Source: CAVPMW01 sp963706515 (GTDB lineage: Bacteria > Chloroflexota > Anaerolineae > Anaerolineales > UBA4823). Taken from it: a stretch of DNA of 64,000 nucleotides. The notes beneath the pieces are model-generated. The model was not told where the DNA came from, ran no database searches, and saw only the letters and a program-made list of their open reading frames with translations. Below, piece after piece: positions 46,454 to 55,687 of this stretch. Within the stretch, counting starts at the first letter, position 1. Every line of letters begins with the position of its first letter. Location of the stretch: NCBI GenBank assembly GCA_963706515.1, contig CAVPMW010000015.1, positions 1 through 64,000 of the forward strand, read 5' to 3'. The translations under genes and the position numbers were made by a program.

Positions 46454-48832
46454 TTAACCGACCGCTTCCATTTGCTCGCTGACCGCATCCAGGTCCGTCT
46501 GCAAGCGCTTCAAACGCAACTCACGGTCAGCTACAAAGCGCTCGATCCCCTTGAGGATCCAATCGGCGGAAAGATGCGCTTCATCGATTACCTCGACGAG
46601 ATCGCCGCCAGTCCGCCAGCGGTTATCCCAATCGGATGACAGAGCGTACTCGTCGGCGACTTTATTGAACAGCCAATCGTGCATCAGCCAGCGCGCCTGG
46701 GTGGTAATCACCGTGGAGTTTGCCCGATCGCCCGGCGAGACAATTTTCCTGCGGTAGTCTTCCGGCTGGAGGGCGAATAGCTGGGTGCTGGCTACATAGA
46801 CTATTTTTACGTTCAGGTCGCGCGCTTTCAGCTCCGCCAGGACCTTGAGGATAGAGGCCATCGAGCTGGTGCCCTGCACGAAGAAAGTCCCACCCTTGGG
46901 CAGACCGGGCAGGTAATCGCGCACAATATACGCACCGCGCGCGGCCTCGAAGTACGAGGGGATGCCCAACGCCTGGCGGTCGGGGATCGTCACCGGAGGT
47001 CGCGTGAGGTGCAGTGCGACCAGGGGCACATCTTGCTTGAGAGCTGCGCCCAACAGCACCGGAACTTCGTTGTACTCCCAGGGATTGAGATTAATGATCT
47101 TTCCCTCCGGGAAGAGCTGGGTAACCCCCGGCGCGAAGATCCCGAAGTGAGTGCGGCTGTCGTCGGCGGTCTCCGGACCGGAATGACCGGCAACCCAGAT
47201 CACTTTGCCGATTTTCCACTGGCAATCCTGGGCGAGCTGGCTCAGTAAGCGGAACATGCCGTATTTCAAATAGGAGAACGAGCCGTAGGTCGAGCAGGCG
47301 CCCCAGAATCCATCGAATTGCTTTTCGGGGTCGGGCGACAGGTTCACCGTTGCCATCCCGGAGAGAATCCCTGCGTTAGCAAACTCGGTGATCTCCTGCG
47401 GCAGTAATACTCCCTCGGGGTTATTCTTACGGTCGTACCAGCCGTATCCAGGGAAATCACCATAGCCCTTGCCAAAGCCGGCAATGTTGGTCAACTCCGC
47501 CAGATCAGCCGAGGCCGCCAGGAACAGGGGTCTGCCGTACTGTTTTTCACCGAAGGCATTCACCCAGGCGCCCCATTTTGCCAGAGCTGCCCGGTTGGGT
47601 ATGGCGGTCCCCGGCGCTGCGTACATATCTCCGGGATAGCTGCGGAAATCGTACAGCCGCTCGTCTTTGAAAGGGTTGCCGCTCTTGCCCAGCTCGAAGC
47701 TGGGGATATCCAGCGGGACGCTTTCACCCAACGCGACCAGGGTATCCGCCAGGTAATCGACCAGCGCCTGGTCCTGGTGGAGCGCCGTCATGACGGTCTG
47801 CAGATTGCTCTTGAATTCTTCTTTCAACGCTTGCGCCTCGCTGGGAGGCGTTCCACCGAAATTTACGAATTGAACTCCGTACTTCTCTGCGAATTCCCGC
47901 TTGATTTCCCAGAATTCGGCAGAATTCATTTTGTGAGGCACGCCGTGCGATGCGTTATCGTACTTCAGGTAGCCGCGCCCTTTGCGGGTTTTGAACCAGG
48001 CAGCATTGGGTGCATGCTGTGGGTTTTCGCCCATCACCAGGCTCAGGAGCGTCTGCGTGACCGGCTCCCAGGCGCTGCCTTCTTCCGTGCCCACCACCCG
48101 CCAGCCATGCGCCGAGAACCAATCAATGGGAGCGCCATACACCACGCTGCTGATGGGATGGTCATCGATGCCGAAGTCGTTCCAATCGAGCAGCATGTAA
48201 AGGTTGTCCAAACCCAGTCCATAGGCCGAATTCATCGTCTCGTGGACCACCCCAGGGGTCAAGCCGCCTTCGCCCTCGATGGCAAACACTTTCACGCCCT
48301 GTGCGCCCGCCCGCTTGAGCGCCAGCGCTTCGCCGGCAGTAGCCGGGCTGCCATGACCGGATGGCCCGGTGTTGAACTTCAAAAACAGGGTTTTGCCCTC
48401 CATCTCGGCGTGACCTGATAATCCGCCGTGCCGCCGGAAACCGAGCAAATCTTCCCAATACAGGGCGCGTTCCTTCTCCTTCGGGATTGCGTAGCGCGGA
48501 TCGCCCGTTTGCCGGTATTTCGTGCGCATGGCTTCGTTCAACACCGCCAGCGTGCAGTAGATCAGTGGAACGGTGTGACCAGCCGCGAGCACAAAGCGGT
48601 CACCGAAGCGTTTCTCAGGGTGGCGGATATCCCAGCGCATTGCCCCGCTGAGCAGCAGTGCGACCAGGGCATGTACCTTGGAGCGCGATCCACCCGGGTG
48701 CCCGCTCTGGCGGTAATTGAGGGTCACATCGATTGTGTTGTCGATCAGGTCCTTGGTCTTTTCCCAAAACCCGAAATATTGCGCCAGCTCGTTGTATTTT
48801 TCTTCAATCAATCCCTTTGAATTGGATGGCAT
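46454..48832 (-). CDS. Transketolase-like thiamine-diphosphate enzyme, long form
   Basis: Transfers two-carbon units between sugar phosphates. 792 residues, against about 660 for ordinary transketolase. N-terminal YRQSGHPGGSRSK and GDRFVLAAGHTVPLIYCTL supply His ligands; GPSGHGSPATAGEALALK matches the GPLGQG region. The thiamine/Mg motif reads GEGGLTPGVVHETMNSAYGLGLDNLYMLLDWND, that is GEG where GDG is usual. The middle has an extra segment of about 60-100 residues (around 300-400) before the pyrimidine domain (YGRPLFLAASADLAELTN), and the C-terminal domain is complete. AGGAG precedes ATG. It is the last gene of the SDR-led operon, so it may serve that pathway rather than the general pentose pathway. 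Confidence 0.85.
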   Translation of the reverse strand: MPSNSKGLIEEKYNELAQYFGFWEKTKDLIDNTIDVTLNYRQSGHPGGSRSKVHALVALLLSGAMRWDIRHPEKRFGDRFVLAAGHTVPLIYCTLAVLNEAMRTKYRQTGDPRYAIPKEKERALYWEDLLGFRRHGGLSGHAEMEGKTLFLKFNTGPSGHGSPATAGEALALKRAGAQGVKVFAIEGEGGLTPGVVHETMNSAYGLGLDNLYMLLDWNDFGIDDHPISSVVYGAPIDWFSAHGWRVVGTEEGSAWEPVTQTLLSLVMGENPQHAPNAAWFKTRKGRGYLKYDNASHGVPHKMNSAEFWEIKREFAEKYGVQFVNFGGTPPSEAQALKEEFKSNLQTVMTALHQDQALVDYLADTLVALGESVPLDIPSFELGKSGNPFKDERLYDFRSYPGDMYAAPGTAIPNRAALAKWGAWVNAFGEKQYGRPLFLAASADLAELTNIAGFGKGYGDFPGYGWYDRKNNPEGVLLPQEITEFANAGILSGMATVNLSPDPEKQFDGFWGACSTYGSFSYLKYGMFRLLSQLAQDCQWKIGKVIWVAGHSGPETADDSRTHFGIFAPGVTQLFPEGKIINLNPWEYNEVPVLLGAALKQDVPLVALHLTRPPVTIPDRQALGIPSYFEAARGAYIVRDYLPGLPKGGTFFVQGTSSMASILKVLAELKARDLNVKIVYVASTQLFALQPEDYRRKIVSPGDRANSTVITTQARWLMHDWLFNKVADEYALSSDWDNRWRTGGDLVEVIDEAHLSADWILKGIERFVADRELRLKRLQTDLDAVSEQMEAVG

Positions 48833-48868
48833 GCTTTACTCCTTGGTGATCACGCTTTGTTTTTTGAT

Positions 48869-49788
48869 TCAGGCTATCGCCCACGCCTCTTGCCAGACGC
48901 GCTTGGCGTTAGCAATCACCAGGGCAGAGGATTCGTCGGGAGACTGAGGCTTGACTTCAAAACCGATCCAGGGTTTCGGGGATTTGTCCTCAGCCAGGTA
49001 ACCCACCTTGAACAACGCCCGGACAAATTCCGCCACCTGGGGGATATCGTTCAACTCCCCCGGGCCAGCCGAAAGGCGGGTGCATATCTCCATAGCCGGG
49101 CAGCGCGGGATCAACTACGCAGTTGCCTATATGGATGTGCACCAGCTCATCCTTGAGTGTGGTGAGGGCTGCCTCAGCCGACTCAGCCAGCAAGGGCATG
49201 TGGCTCAGATCGTACATCAAGCCGAAATCCGGGTATTCTTTGCGCACATCTTTGCTGAAATTTCTCCGCGTAATCGCTGGGTCCGATCAGGCTCTTCTTG
49301 TCCACATTCCGGTCGAAGGTTTCCAGGGTCAGACCAATGCCGCGCTCACGACCATACCCGGCAAGTTCCAGCACCGACTCCATCAAGGCTGCCCGCGCTG
49401 TCGGGCGGTCCGCATCGCCCGGGTCTGGACCGGCTAAAAATGCGAGCCGCCTGGCGCCAACCTCGGCGGCTTCATCGAGGCTGCTACAGATCTGGTCAAC
49501 AGCTTTCTTGCGCTCTGCCGAATCTAGATTGTTCAGGCTGAGCTTTTGCAGCAGCAGCGCGGACTGCGCCCCATGAGCTACGTTGATATGGGAAGTTTGG
49601 ATGACTTTCTTGACTGCTTTGCGTACCAGGGGATCTTTTATCCAACCGATTTCGATACCGCCAAAGAACGGGTCTTCGGCAATTTTGGTGACTGTTTCAA
49701 CGATGGCTCCTTCCCCGCGGATGGTATCGGGGAAAGCCATGAAATGCACGATACTCAGCGTGCAGTAATTGCTCCAATGTTTTTCCAT
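48869..49788 (-). CDS. TIM-barrel sugar isomerase/epimerase (xylose-isomerase-like); two frameshifts
   Basis: AP-endonuclease-2/xylose-isomerase-like TIM barrel, about 305 residues after two indels (near 49250 and near 49065). Pieces join as SDYAEKF + VRKEYPDFGLMYDLSHMPLLAES, then DMHPPFGWPG + ELNDIPQVAEFVRALFKVGYL. GLTLETFDRNVDKKSLIG holds a candidate metal Glu, YDLSHMPLL the Asp-His pair, HIHIGNCV a His, and WIGFEVKP the final Glu. Such proteins epimerise or isomerise free sugars or keto-inositols; substrate unknown. It sits between aldehyde dehydrogenase and transketolase in the operon, with GGAGGG before ATG. Confidence 0.8.
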
Positions 49789-49907
49789 GTAAGCGCCCTC
49801 CTCAATGCTGGTCTATTTTACCTGTGGCACAGACGTTATGGTTCCCGTTCCAAGCTGCATTTGGCGTTCCGTTCCCGCAGCCGTAGGCTGGTAACCTTCA
49901 ATAACCA

Positions 49908-51398
49908 TCAATCCGGATGGACAACGATGCGCGGACCGCGGGAAGCGTTGGACATCTCTTGATATACGGTCTTATACTCCAAATAGTCGTCCACTGCAAT
50001 AGAGCCTTGCTCGCGACCGATACCGCTCTGCTTCATCCCGCCGTAAGGGGCCTGGACAAAAGAGCCGTGGATGTCGTTGATCCAGATCGAGCCGGCTTCC
50101 ATGCGCTGCGCCGCCAGGTAGCAGTTGCGCATGTCCTGGCTGAAGAAGTAGGAGCTCAAGCCGAAGACCGTCTCGTTGGCGTACTCAAATGCCTGGTCCA
50201 GGTCGCCGCCAACTTTCATGAATGCCAGCACCGGACCGAATGTTTCTTCCTTCATCACGCTCATCTCGTGGTTGCAGTCTGCCAGAACGGTAGCCGGGTA
50301 GAAGTAGCCTTTTTCGCCTACGCGTTTACCGCCGCAGAGCACCCGCGCTCCTTTGGCTTCTGCGTCTGCGACCTGGCTTTCAACCCACTTCAGCTGGCGG
50401 GCATTCACGAGCGGGCCGATGTCCACCCCTTGCATAAATCCATCGCCGACGACGATGCGTCCAGCCAGTCTGGCAACCCGTTCGACGAGCTCATCGTAAA
50501 TTGCTTCGTGCGCATACACCCGGTTCACCCGGTTGCATACCTGTCCAGCCCCGCGGAATGCCTGGAAAGTGAGTGCATCGACAGCTTTATCCAGGTCCGC
50601 ATCCTGCCAGACGATGCAGGGGCATTGCCCTCCAAGCTCGAGGGTGACCCGTTTAATCGATTCGGCTGCAGCTTTCATCACCTGCCGCCCGCCTTCCACG
50701 CTTCCGGTAAGTGCAACTTTGCTGATCTTTGGCTGGCGGATCAAAGCTTCTCCGACGCGCCCGCCTGGTCCGGTGATCACATTGAATACACCCGGGGGCA
50801 TGCCGGCTTTCAAGGCTAACTGCGCAACCAGGATCGCGGTGAGCGGGGTATCGGAAGAAGGCTTGGCGACCACGGTACACCCGGCTGCCCAGGCTGGTCC
50901 CATCATGCGTGAGAGCAGGTGCAAAGGATCATTCCAGGGCGGGATAGCGGCTACCACACCGACAGGCGAGCGCAGCACGTAGACAAACTTATCGCGCACG
51001 TCCGACTGCAGCACCATGCCAGAAATCCGGCGGGCTTCCTGGGCATAGAACTCGATCACCGCACAGAAACCACTGACCTCCCCCTTCGCCTGCCATAACG
51101 GCTTGCCCTGTTCCAGGGTCAGGAGGTGGGCGATTTCATCGATATTGTCGCGCACAGCCTGGACGAATTTCATCATAATGCCTGCACGGTCCCCTGCCGG
51201 CGTATCGCGCCATTTCTTGAAGGCTGCATAAGAGCTGTTTACCGCAGCGTCGATTTCTTCTTGCGCGGCAATGTACGCTCTGCCAACCACACCTTCAGTC
51301 GAGGCGTTGATCACCTCGATGGTTTCACCGGATGTGCCGGTCACCTCGTTTCCATCGATAATCATCGGATAGGTTTTTACATCGATAACAGTATCCAT
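49908..51398 (-). CDS. NAD(P)-dependent aldehyde dehydrogenase (AldA-like)
   Basis: 496 residues. IPPWNDPLHLLSRMMGPAWAAG with KPSSDTP forms the cofactor region, VTLELGGQCP holds the general-base Glu and GAGQVCNRVNRVYAH the nucleophilic Cys. GQVCN at the active Cys is like lactaldehyde/glycolaldehyde dehydrogenase AldA rather than the GQxCxA of betaine-type enzymes. EETFGPVLAF and PYGGMKQSGIGREQG complete the fold. The Asn-Asp change in PWNDP, where PWNFP is usual, is worth noting. In the operon it probably oxidises a C2 or C3 aldehyde made by the neighbouring DapA-type aldolase. AGGAG precedes ATG. Confidence 0.92.
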   Translation of the reverse strand: MDTVIDVKTYPMIIDGNEVTGTSGETIEVINASTEGVVGRAYIAAQEEIDAAVNSSYAAFKKWRDTPAGDRAGIMMKFVQAVRDNIDEIAHLLTLEQGKPLWQAKGEVSGFCAVIEFYAQEARRISGMVLQSDVRDKFVYVLRSPVGVVAAIPPWNDPLHLLSRMMGPAWAAGCTVVAKPSSDTPLTAILVAQLALKAGMPPGVFNVITGPGGRVGEALIRQPKISKVALTGSVEGGRQVMKAAAESIKRVTLELGGQCPCIVWQDADLDKAVDALTFQAFRGAGQVCNRVNRVYAHEAIYDELVERVARLAGRIVVGDGFMQGVDIGPLVNARQLKWVESQVADAEAKGARVLCGGKRVGEKGYFYPATVLADCNHEMSVMKEETFGPVLAFMKVGGDLDQAFEYANETVFGLSSYFFSQDMRNCYLAAQRMEAGSIWINDIHGSFVQAPYGGMKQSGIGREQGSIAVDDYLEYKTVYQEMSNASRGPRIVVHPD

Positions 51399-51451
51399 TC
51401 ACGCACTCCTTTTATTCTCAGGTAAAAAAAGCATATCACTGCCTGCCCAAC

Positions 51452-52504
51452 TCAAGGCAGCAGCACGATCTTAATAGCATCGCGGCTGCCGGAGGTCAGC
51501 TTATCGAAGCCTTCCTGAAAGCTGGCGAGCGGCAGCACATCCGTGATTACCGGGCGCGGGTCGAGCTTTCCGGTCTGCAGCAAACCGTCCATCGTGTGCC
51601 AGGTATCCCACATATGGCGCCCTGCCACACCGCGCACGCGCACCTGGCGCAGGATCACTGCATTGTTGAAATCGAACTCTGGCACCGGCTTTGGAGAAAT
51701 CCCAAACAAAGTGACTCTCCCCCCTTTACGCACGGATGCAAAAGCATCTTTCAAGCCAGCATGCGATCCGGAGCCTTCGATGACAATATCTGCACCGAGA
51801 CCGCCGGTATCCTCCAGGATCTGTTTTACATAATCTTTGTCTTCGGCAATATTGTAAACGGCGTTTGCGCCCATCTTTTTGGCTACTTCCAGGCGTGAAG
51901 GAACCATACCAACCAGGGTAATTTTGCTGGCTCCAGCCACACTGGCGACGCCTGCAGCAAACAGGGCTATCGGTCCGTCGCCGTATATGACCACGGATTG
52001 GGCTGTGACCGGCTCGATCAAGACCGCCTGTACCGCGCCGCCGAGAGGCTCGAGCACTGCACCGATTTCCGGAGGGACATTTCGGGAAAGAGGCCATAGG
52101 GAAGTCTCGGGAACGGCGATGTATTCTGCGTAGCTGCCATCCACTTCATTGCCGAAGATCTTCAGGTTTTGGCAGATGTGCTGCAAGCCGATCTTGCATA
52201 CCGGACAAACTCCGCAGACGATATGACTGTCGGCGGTGACATAGTCTCCGACCCGATAATTGCTGACTTCCGCGCCGGCTTCGACGATCTCACCCGAAAA
52301 TTCGTGACCGATCGTCAGCGGCGGTTTGATCCGCTTCTGAGCATACTCATCCCAATGGTAAAAATGCATGTCAGAACCGCAGATAGCAGTCGCGGCAACC
52401 TTTACCAGGACCTCATCCGGTTTGATCAGCGGAATATCCGTCTCGACCAGCTCGAACCCCGGTTGGGGTTTGACTTTGCGAACCGCTCGCATCTTCCCTA
52501 CCAT
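51452..52504 (-). CDS. Zinc-dependent sugar/threonine-type dehydrogenase (medium-chain family)
   Basis: 350 residues. ICGSDMHFYHWDEYAQKRI, with TIGHEFSGEIVE and VLEPLGGAVQAVL, supplies the catalytic zinc; the structural site is CGVCPVCKIGLQHIC. The cofactor loop is YGDGPIALFAAG (GDGPIG-type, Asp replacing the common Gly/Ala). The N-terminal half resembles L-threonine 3-dehydrogenase, the context suggests a sugar or sugar-acid substrate. It lies 21 bases after the aldolase gene. A second enzyme of this family is at 22966, only distantly similar. Confidence 0.9.
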   Translation of the reverse strand: MVGKMRAVRKVKPQPGFELVETDIPLIKPDEVLVKVAATAICGSDMHFYHWDEYAQKRIKPPLTIGHEFSGEIVEAGAEVSNYRVGDYVTADSHIVCGVCPVCKIGLQHICQNLKIFGNEVDGSYAEYIAVPETSLWPLSRNVPPEIGAVLEPLGGAVQAVLIEPVTAQSVVIYGDGPIALFAAGVASVAGASKITLVGMVPSRLEVAKKMGANAVYNIAEDKDYVKQILEDTGGLGADIVIEGSGSHAGLKDAFASVRKGGRVTLFGISPKPVPEFDFNNAVILRQVRVRGVAGRHMWDTWHTMDGLLQTGKLDPRPVITDVLPLASFQEGFDKLTSGSRDAIKIVLLP

Positions 52505-52525
52505 GCTAGCTCTCCTTTCCGGATA

Positions 52526-53413
52526 TCAATGGATCAGGTGCATGTCCTTCAGCAAATTGCACAAGCGCTCCCGCTGGTCGGGAGTGAGCGGGCCCACCGG
52601 CATGCGGGCAGGGCCGCCTTCCATACCGATCAAATCCAGGGCTTCTTTGATAACCACCGGGAAGGTTCCCCAGGTGAAGGCTTTGCGCAGCGGCGCCAGC
52701 TCATCCTGGGCCTTGCGTGCGCCTTCCAGGTCGCCTGCTTTGAAACAATTGTATATTTTTGCCACCAGCGCTGGGACGACGTTTCCCGTGGCGGCAATGG
52801 CGCCTTTCGCCCCGATCTGCAGGCCGTCCAATATCAGGGTATCCCGCCCCATCAGCACCGCAAATTCCTTTGCGGGCGCCGCTTGGATATAAGTAAGGGA
52901 GTTATTCAAGTCCCCGCTGGAATCCTTGATGCCGACGATATTGTCGATCTCAGCCAGGCGTGAAACCAGTCCCGCAGACAGCTTGACGTTCGTACGGTCA
53001 GGGTTGGTGTATAGAAGCACCGGTAGGCTGGTCGCCGCAGCAATCGCCCGGTAATGCTCGTAAAGCTCATCCTCATTCGGGCTGATAAAGAAAGGAGTCA
53101 GAACTGAGACTGCATCTACACCAGCAGCTTCGGCAGCTTGTGTCAAGGTGACTGCCTCGCGGGTGGTTACGGCAGCCGTCCCGGCGTAAACCGGCACCCG
53201 CTGATTCGTCTCCTCGACTACTATCTCCCACGCCCGGCATTTCTCCTGCTCCGAAAAAGCCCAAAATTCGCCCTGGCTGCCGGTAGCAAAGACCCCATGC
53301 ACGCCATTTTCAACCAGGTAATTGGTCAGCCGGCGCAGAGCAGGTTCGTTTAATGTGTCTTTTTTAGTGAGCGGGGTTACCATGGCTGGGATAATCCCAT
53401 GCGGAATGATCAT
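52526..53413 (-). CDS. DapA-family aldolase/dehydratase (2-keto-3-deoxy sugar acid type)
   Basis: 295-residue TIM barrel of the dihydrodipicolinate synthase/N-acetylneuraminate lyase family. ATGSQGEFWAF is the substrate carboxylate loop (GTTGE-like), LLYTNPDRT carries the catalytic Tyr and GIKDSSGD the Schiff-base Lys. Start ATG at 53413 has GGAGA 6 bases upstream; a longer open frame runs into the SDR gene and is rejected. With SDR and dehydrogenase genes around it, it more likely handles a 2-keto-3-deoxy sugar acid than lysine synthesis. Confidence 0.9.
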   Translation of the reverse strand: MIIPHGIIPAMVTPLTKKDTLNEPALRRLTNYLVENGVHGVFATGSQGEFWAFSEQEKCRAWEIVVEETNQRVPVYAGTAAVTTREAVTLTQAAEAAGVDAVSVLTPFFISPNEDELYEHYRAIAAATSLPVLLYTNPDRTNVKLSAGLVSRLAEIDNIVGIKDSSGDLNNSLTYIQAAPAKEFAVLMGRDTLILDGLQIGAKGAIAATGNVVPALVAKIYNCFKAGDLEGARKAQDELAPLRKAFTWGTFPVVIKEALDLIGMEGGPARMPVGPLTPDQRERLCNLLKDMHLIH

Positions 53414-53447
53414 TGTATTTCTCCGTTTCTTTTCTAAGATAATAGAT

Positions 53448-54269
53448 TTACCAGGCGGTGTAGCCGCCGTCGATAACCAGTGCGTGCCCGCTGACGAATT
53501 TGGACGCTTCACTGGCTAAATAGATCACCGCACCAGCCAGGTCTGAGCCTTCCCCAAAGCGCCCGAGCGGCACCCGGCTGATCAGCTCATCATAAAATTC
53601 GCGGTTGATGGTCTTCAAGCGATCTGTCATTGGGGTAACGAAATAACCGGGTGCAATGGCATTAACCCGTATCCGGTGAGCCGCCCATTCCACTGCCAGC
53701 GACCGGGTCAGAGCCAATACCCCGCCTTTACTGGCGCAGTAATGACTGTTATTGCCCCCGCGGTTGCCGACCATGGCAGAAATGGAAGCAATGTTGATCA
53801 CCGAGCCCCCCCTGCCCTGGGCAATCATCTGCCTGGCTGCCCAGCGCGAGCATTGGTAAACCCCGCCCAGGTTGACGTGAATGATCCGTTCCCAGTCTCC
53901 TTCCTCGAGATCTTCGAACGGCGAGCGGCTGGTCACCCCGGCATTATTGACCAGGATATCGACCCCTCCGAAGGTTTCCACTGCCAGCTTGATCCCGGCC
54001 TGCACCTGGGAGCTGTCGGTGACATCCACCTCAGCAGAGACGACTCTTCCGCCGTCCTTCATAATCTCGGCGGCAGCAGCCTGGATATCCTCAGAGTTTA
54101 CGTCAAATATAACCAGGTTAGCCCCGGCTTGAGCCAGGAAATTCGCCATGGCCTGACCCAACCCGCGTCCAGCCCCGGTAACAATAGCAGTTTTACCTTC
54201 AAGGTTGAAAATTTGGAAAATTGCCCGAGGTGAGTATTGCTGGGCTGAGCCAACCAAATCGGCGCTCAT
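53448..54269 (-). CDS. Short-chain dehydrogenase/reductase (KduD/gluconate dehydrogenase-like)
   Basis: 273 residues. TGAGRGLGQAMANFLAQAG binds the cofactor; NNAG follows at residue about 112; the catalytic triad is seen as Ser in IASISAMVG and Tyr-Lys in HYCASKGG. The end GHALVIDGGYTAW is classical. Start ATG at 54269 has GGAGG 7 bases upstream. It is the first gene of the six-gene operon and directly follows a strong promoter with a palindromic operator. Probably oxidises or reduces a sugar or 2-keto-3-deoxy acid. Confidence 0.92.
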   Translation of the reverse strand: MSADLVGSAQQYSPRAIFQIFNLEGKTAIVTGAGRGLGQAMANFLAQAGANLVIFDVNSEDIQAAAAEIMKDGGRVVSAEVDVTDSSQVQAGIKLAVETFGGVDILVNNAGVTSRSPFEDLEEGDWERIIHVNLGGVYQCSRWAARQMIAQGRGGSVINIASISAMVGNRGGNNSHYCASKGGVLALTRSLAVEWAAHRIRVNAIAPGYFVTPMTDRLKTINREFYDELISRVPLGRFGEGSDLAGAVIYLASEASKFVSGHALVIDGGYTAW

Positions 54270-54370
54270 TTTATGCCTCCAGGTGAGGTCGTTACCTGAA
54301 TTTGCGGGTTGGCAGAAGAAATGCCACCCCGCAAACCCGAACCGTTCCATTGAAAATCACGGCGAACCCT

Positions 54371-54436
54371 AAAATGTTACATGTAAAATGTAACATTTTA
54401 CAAAGTGATTATATAAAGTGTAATACCATTTGTCAA
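54371..54436 (-). promoter_or_regulatory. Consensus promoter with perfect palindromic operator for the six-gene operon
   Basis: On the minus strand TTGACA (54431-54436) and TATAAT (54408-54413) are separated by 17 bp, both perfect consensus. Eight bases downstream lies AAAATGTTACAT-N5-ATGTAACATTTT (54371-54399), a perfect 12-bp inverted repeat covering the expected transcription start. A related site at 55710-55741 lies at the promoter of the GntR gene; 19 of 22 bases match from ACATGTAAAAT onward. This strongly suggests a shared repressor site. Confidence 0.8.
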
Positions 54437-54450
54437 TACTTAAGTTATTA

Positions 54451-54481
54451 GAACTTACGCAGTTCGCTGAGGAATTGCAGG
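54451..54481 (+). repeat. 31-nt interspersed repeat, copy C
   Basis: Begins GAACTTACGCAGTTC and ends GAGGAATTGCAGG, matching copy A at 29 of 31 positions, including the loop GCTGAG. Immediately after it, GGAATATTCC makes a further short palindrome (near 54482-54491). It lies between the end of xdhC and the SDR operon promoter. Confidence 0.8.
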
Positions 54482-54522
54482 GGAATATTCCTGCCCTTGG
54501 GATTCCCAATAAGCTGTGAAGC

Positions 54523-55564
54523 TCAGGTCCGCGACCCGCGCCGGACAGCGACGATTTCCGCCATAATTGCCAACGCAGTCTCTTCAGGTGTTTTCCCCCC
54601 AATGTCCAGCCCGATAGGCCCGTGGATGCGCGCTATCTGCTCGGGGGGAATACCAGCGTCTAGCAATCTCTGGCGGCGTTGTTCCTGGGTTTTTCGGCTG
54701 CCCAGGGCGCCTATGTAGAAGACGGGGCTGGATAATACGATCTTAATGGCTGGATCATCGATCTTCGGGTCATGGGTGAGCATCGCCACCGCGGTGTTTT
54801 GGGTAAGGTGTGATTTCAAGAAAAGCCTCGTCAGGCCAGGCCTGGATGAGCCGGTCAACGTGTGGAAAACGCTCCGGGCTGCCAAAAACCTTCCGCGGGT
54901 CGACTACCACAGTCGAATAACCCGTTGTCCGAGCCAGCTCAGCCAGCGCGATGGCAATATGCGCTCCACCGACCATGACCAGCACCGGTTGAGGCAGAAT
55001 TACGTCGACAAAAAAGGTCAGCTCTCGCTCCGGCTCACTCAGACCGGATATTCCGGACACTGCTGTCGCAAGTTGCCGCTGCGCTAAATAGCGCGCCCCG
55101 CCTGCCAGATCTGAGTTCAGAGTGCTGTACAGCTCTCCGCCCTCTCCATAAACCAGGAGGGAGCCCAGCTGGTCTTGGGGTCCTCGGATCATGGTAACCA
55201 CGGCTAGCGAACGACCGGCTGCCAGCTCATCTCTGACCAATTCGAACACCGCGGAATTCAGCGGCTGGACGAAAACCTCGATTGTGCCCCCGCAAGCCAG
55301 ACCTACTTCAAATGCGCTCTCGTCGGAGACCCCAAAATGGAGCAGTTCAGCCGCACCCGTCTGTAAAGTTTGTACCCCTGCCTCGTAGACCGCCCCTTCC
55401 ACGCATCCACCGCTGACCGATCCGGTAATTTTCCCGCCAGGAGTCATTGCCATCTTGGCGCCCACAGCGCGCGGCGATGATCCCCAGGTGTTCACCACGG
55501 TTGCCAGGGCAACTCGCTGATCATGGTCGATCCATAGTTGGAGGTCTGACAGTATGTCATTCAT
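54523..55564 (-). CDS. XdhC/CoxI-family molybdoenzyme accessory protein; one frameshift
   Basis: About 346 residues once one indel near 54810 is fixed. The N-terminal XdhC domain begins with VALATVVNTWGSSPRAVGAKM and GSVSGGCVEGAVYEAG; the C-terminal Rossmann domain shows VLVMVGGAHIAIALAELARTTGY and VAMLTHDPKIDDPAIKIVLSS. XdhC proteins bind and sulfurate molybdopterin cofactor for xanthine dehydrogenase-like enzymes. No molybdenum hydroxylase gene lies in the window, so its partner must be elsewhere. Diverges from the GntR gene across a 249-base gap. Confidence 0.88.
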
Positions 55565-55687
55565 AGTTTTATACCGGCTGAATGGAAGTCTATGTATGCT
55601 GATAAGTCGAAAGTATTACAAATTTCTGCTCTTCGCCCAGATCATACCATACTCTAATGCCTGCCAGGCTTCGTGATACATATCCTA

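Noticed and set aside
49917..50819. Open frame of 300 codons on the plus strand
   Set aside because: Antisense to the aldehyde dehydrogenase, in the frame that mirrors its codons; no independent support.
46454..54269. Sulfoglycolytic transketolase pathway
   Set aside because: No sulfosugar isomerase, sulfolactaldehyde enzyme or sulfonate exporter was recognised, and the transketolase is a single full-length protein. The match rests only on having a transketolase and an isomerase.
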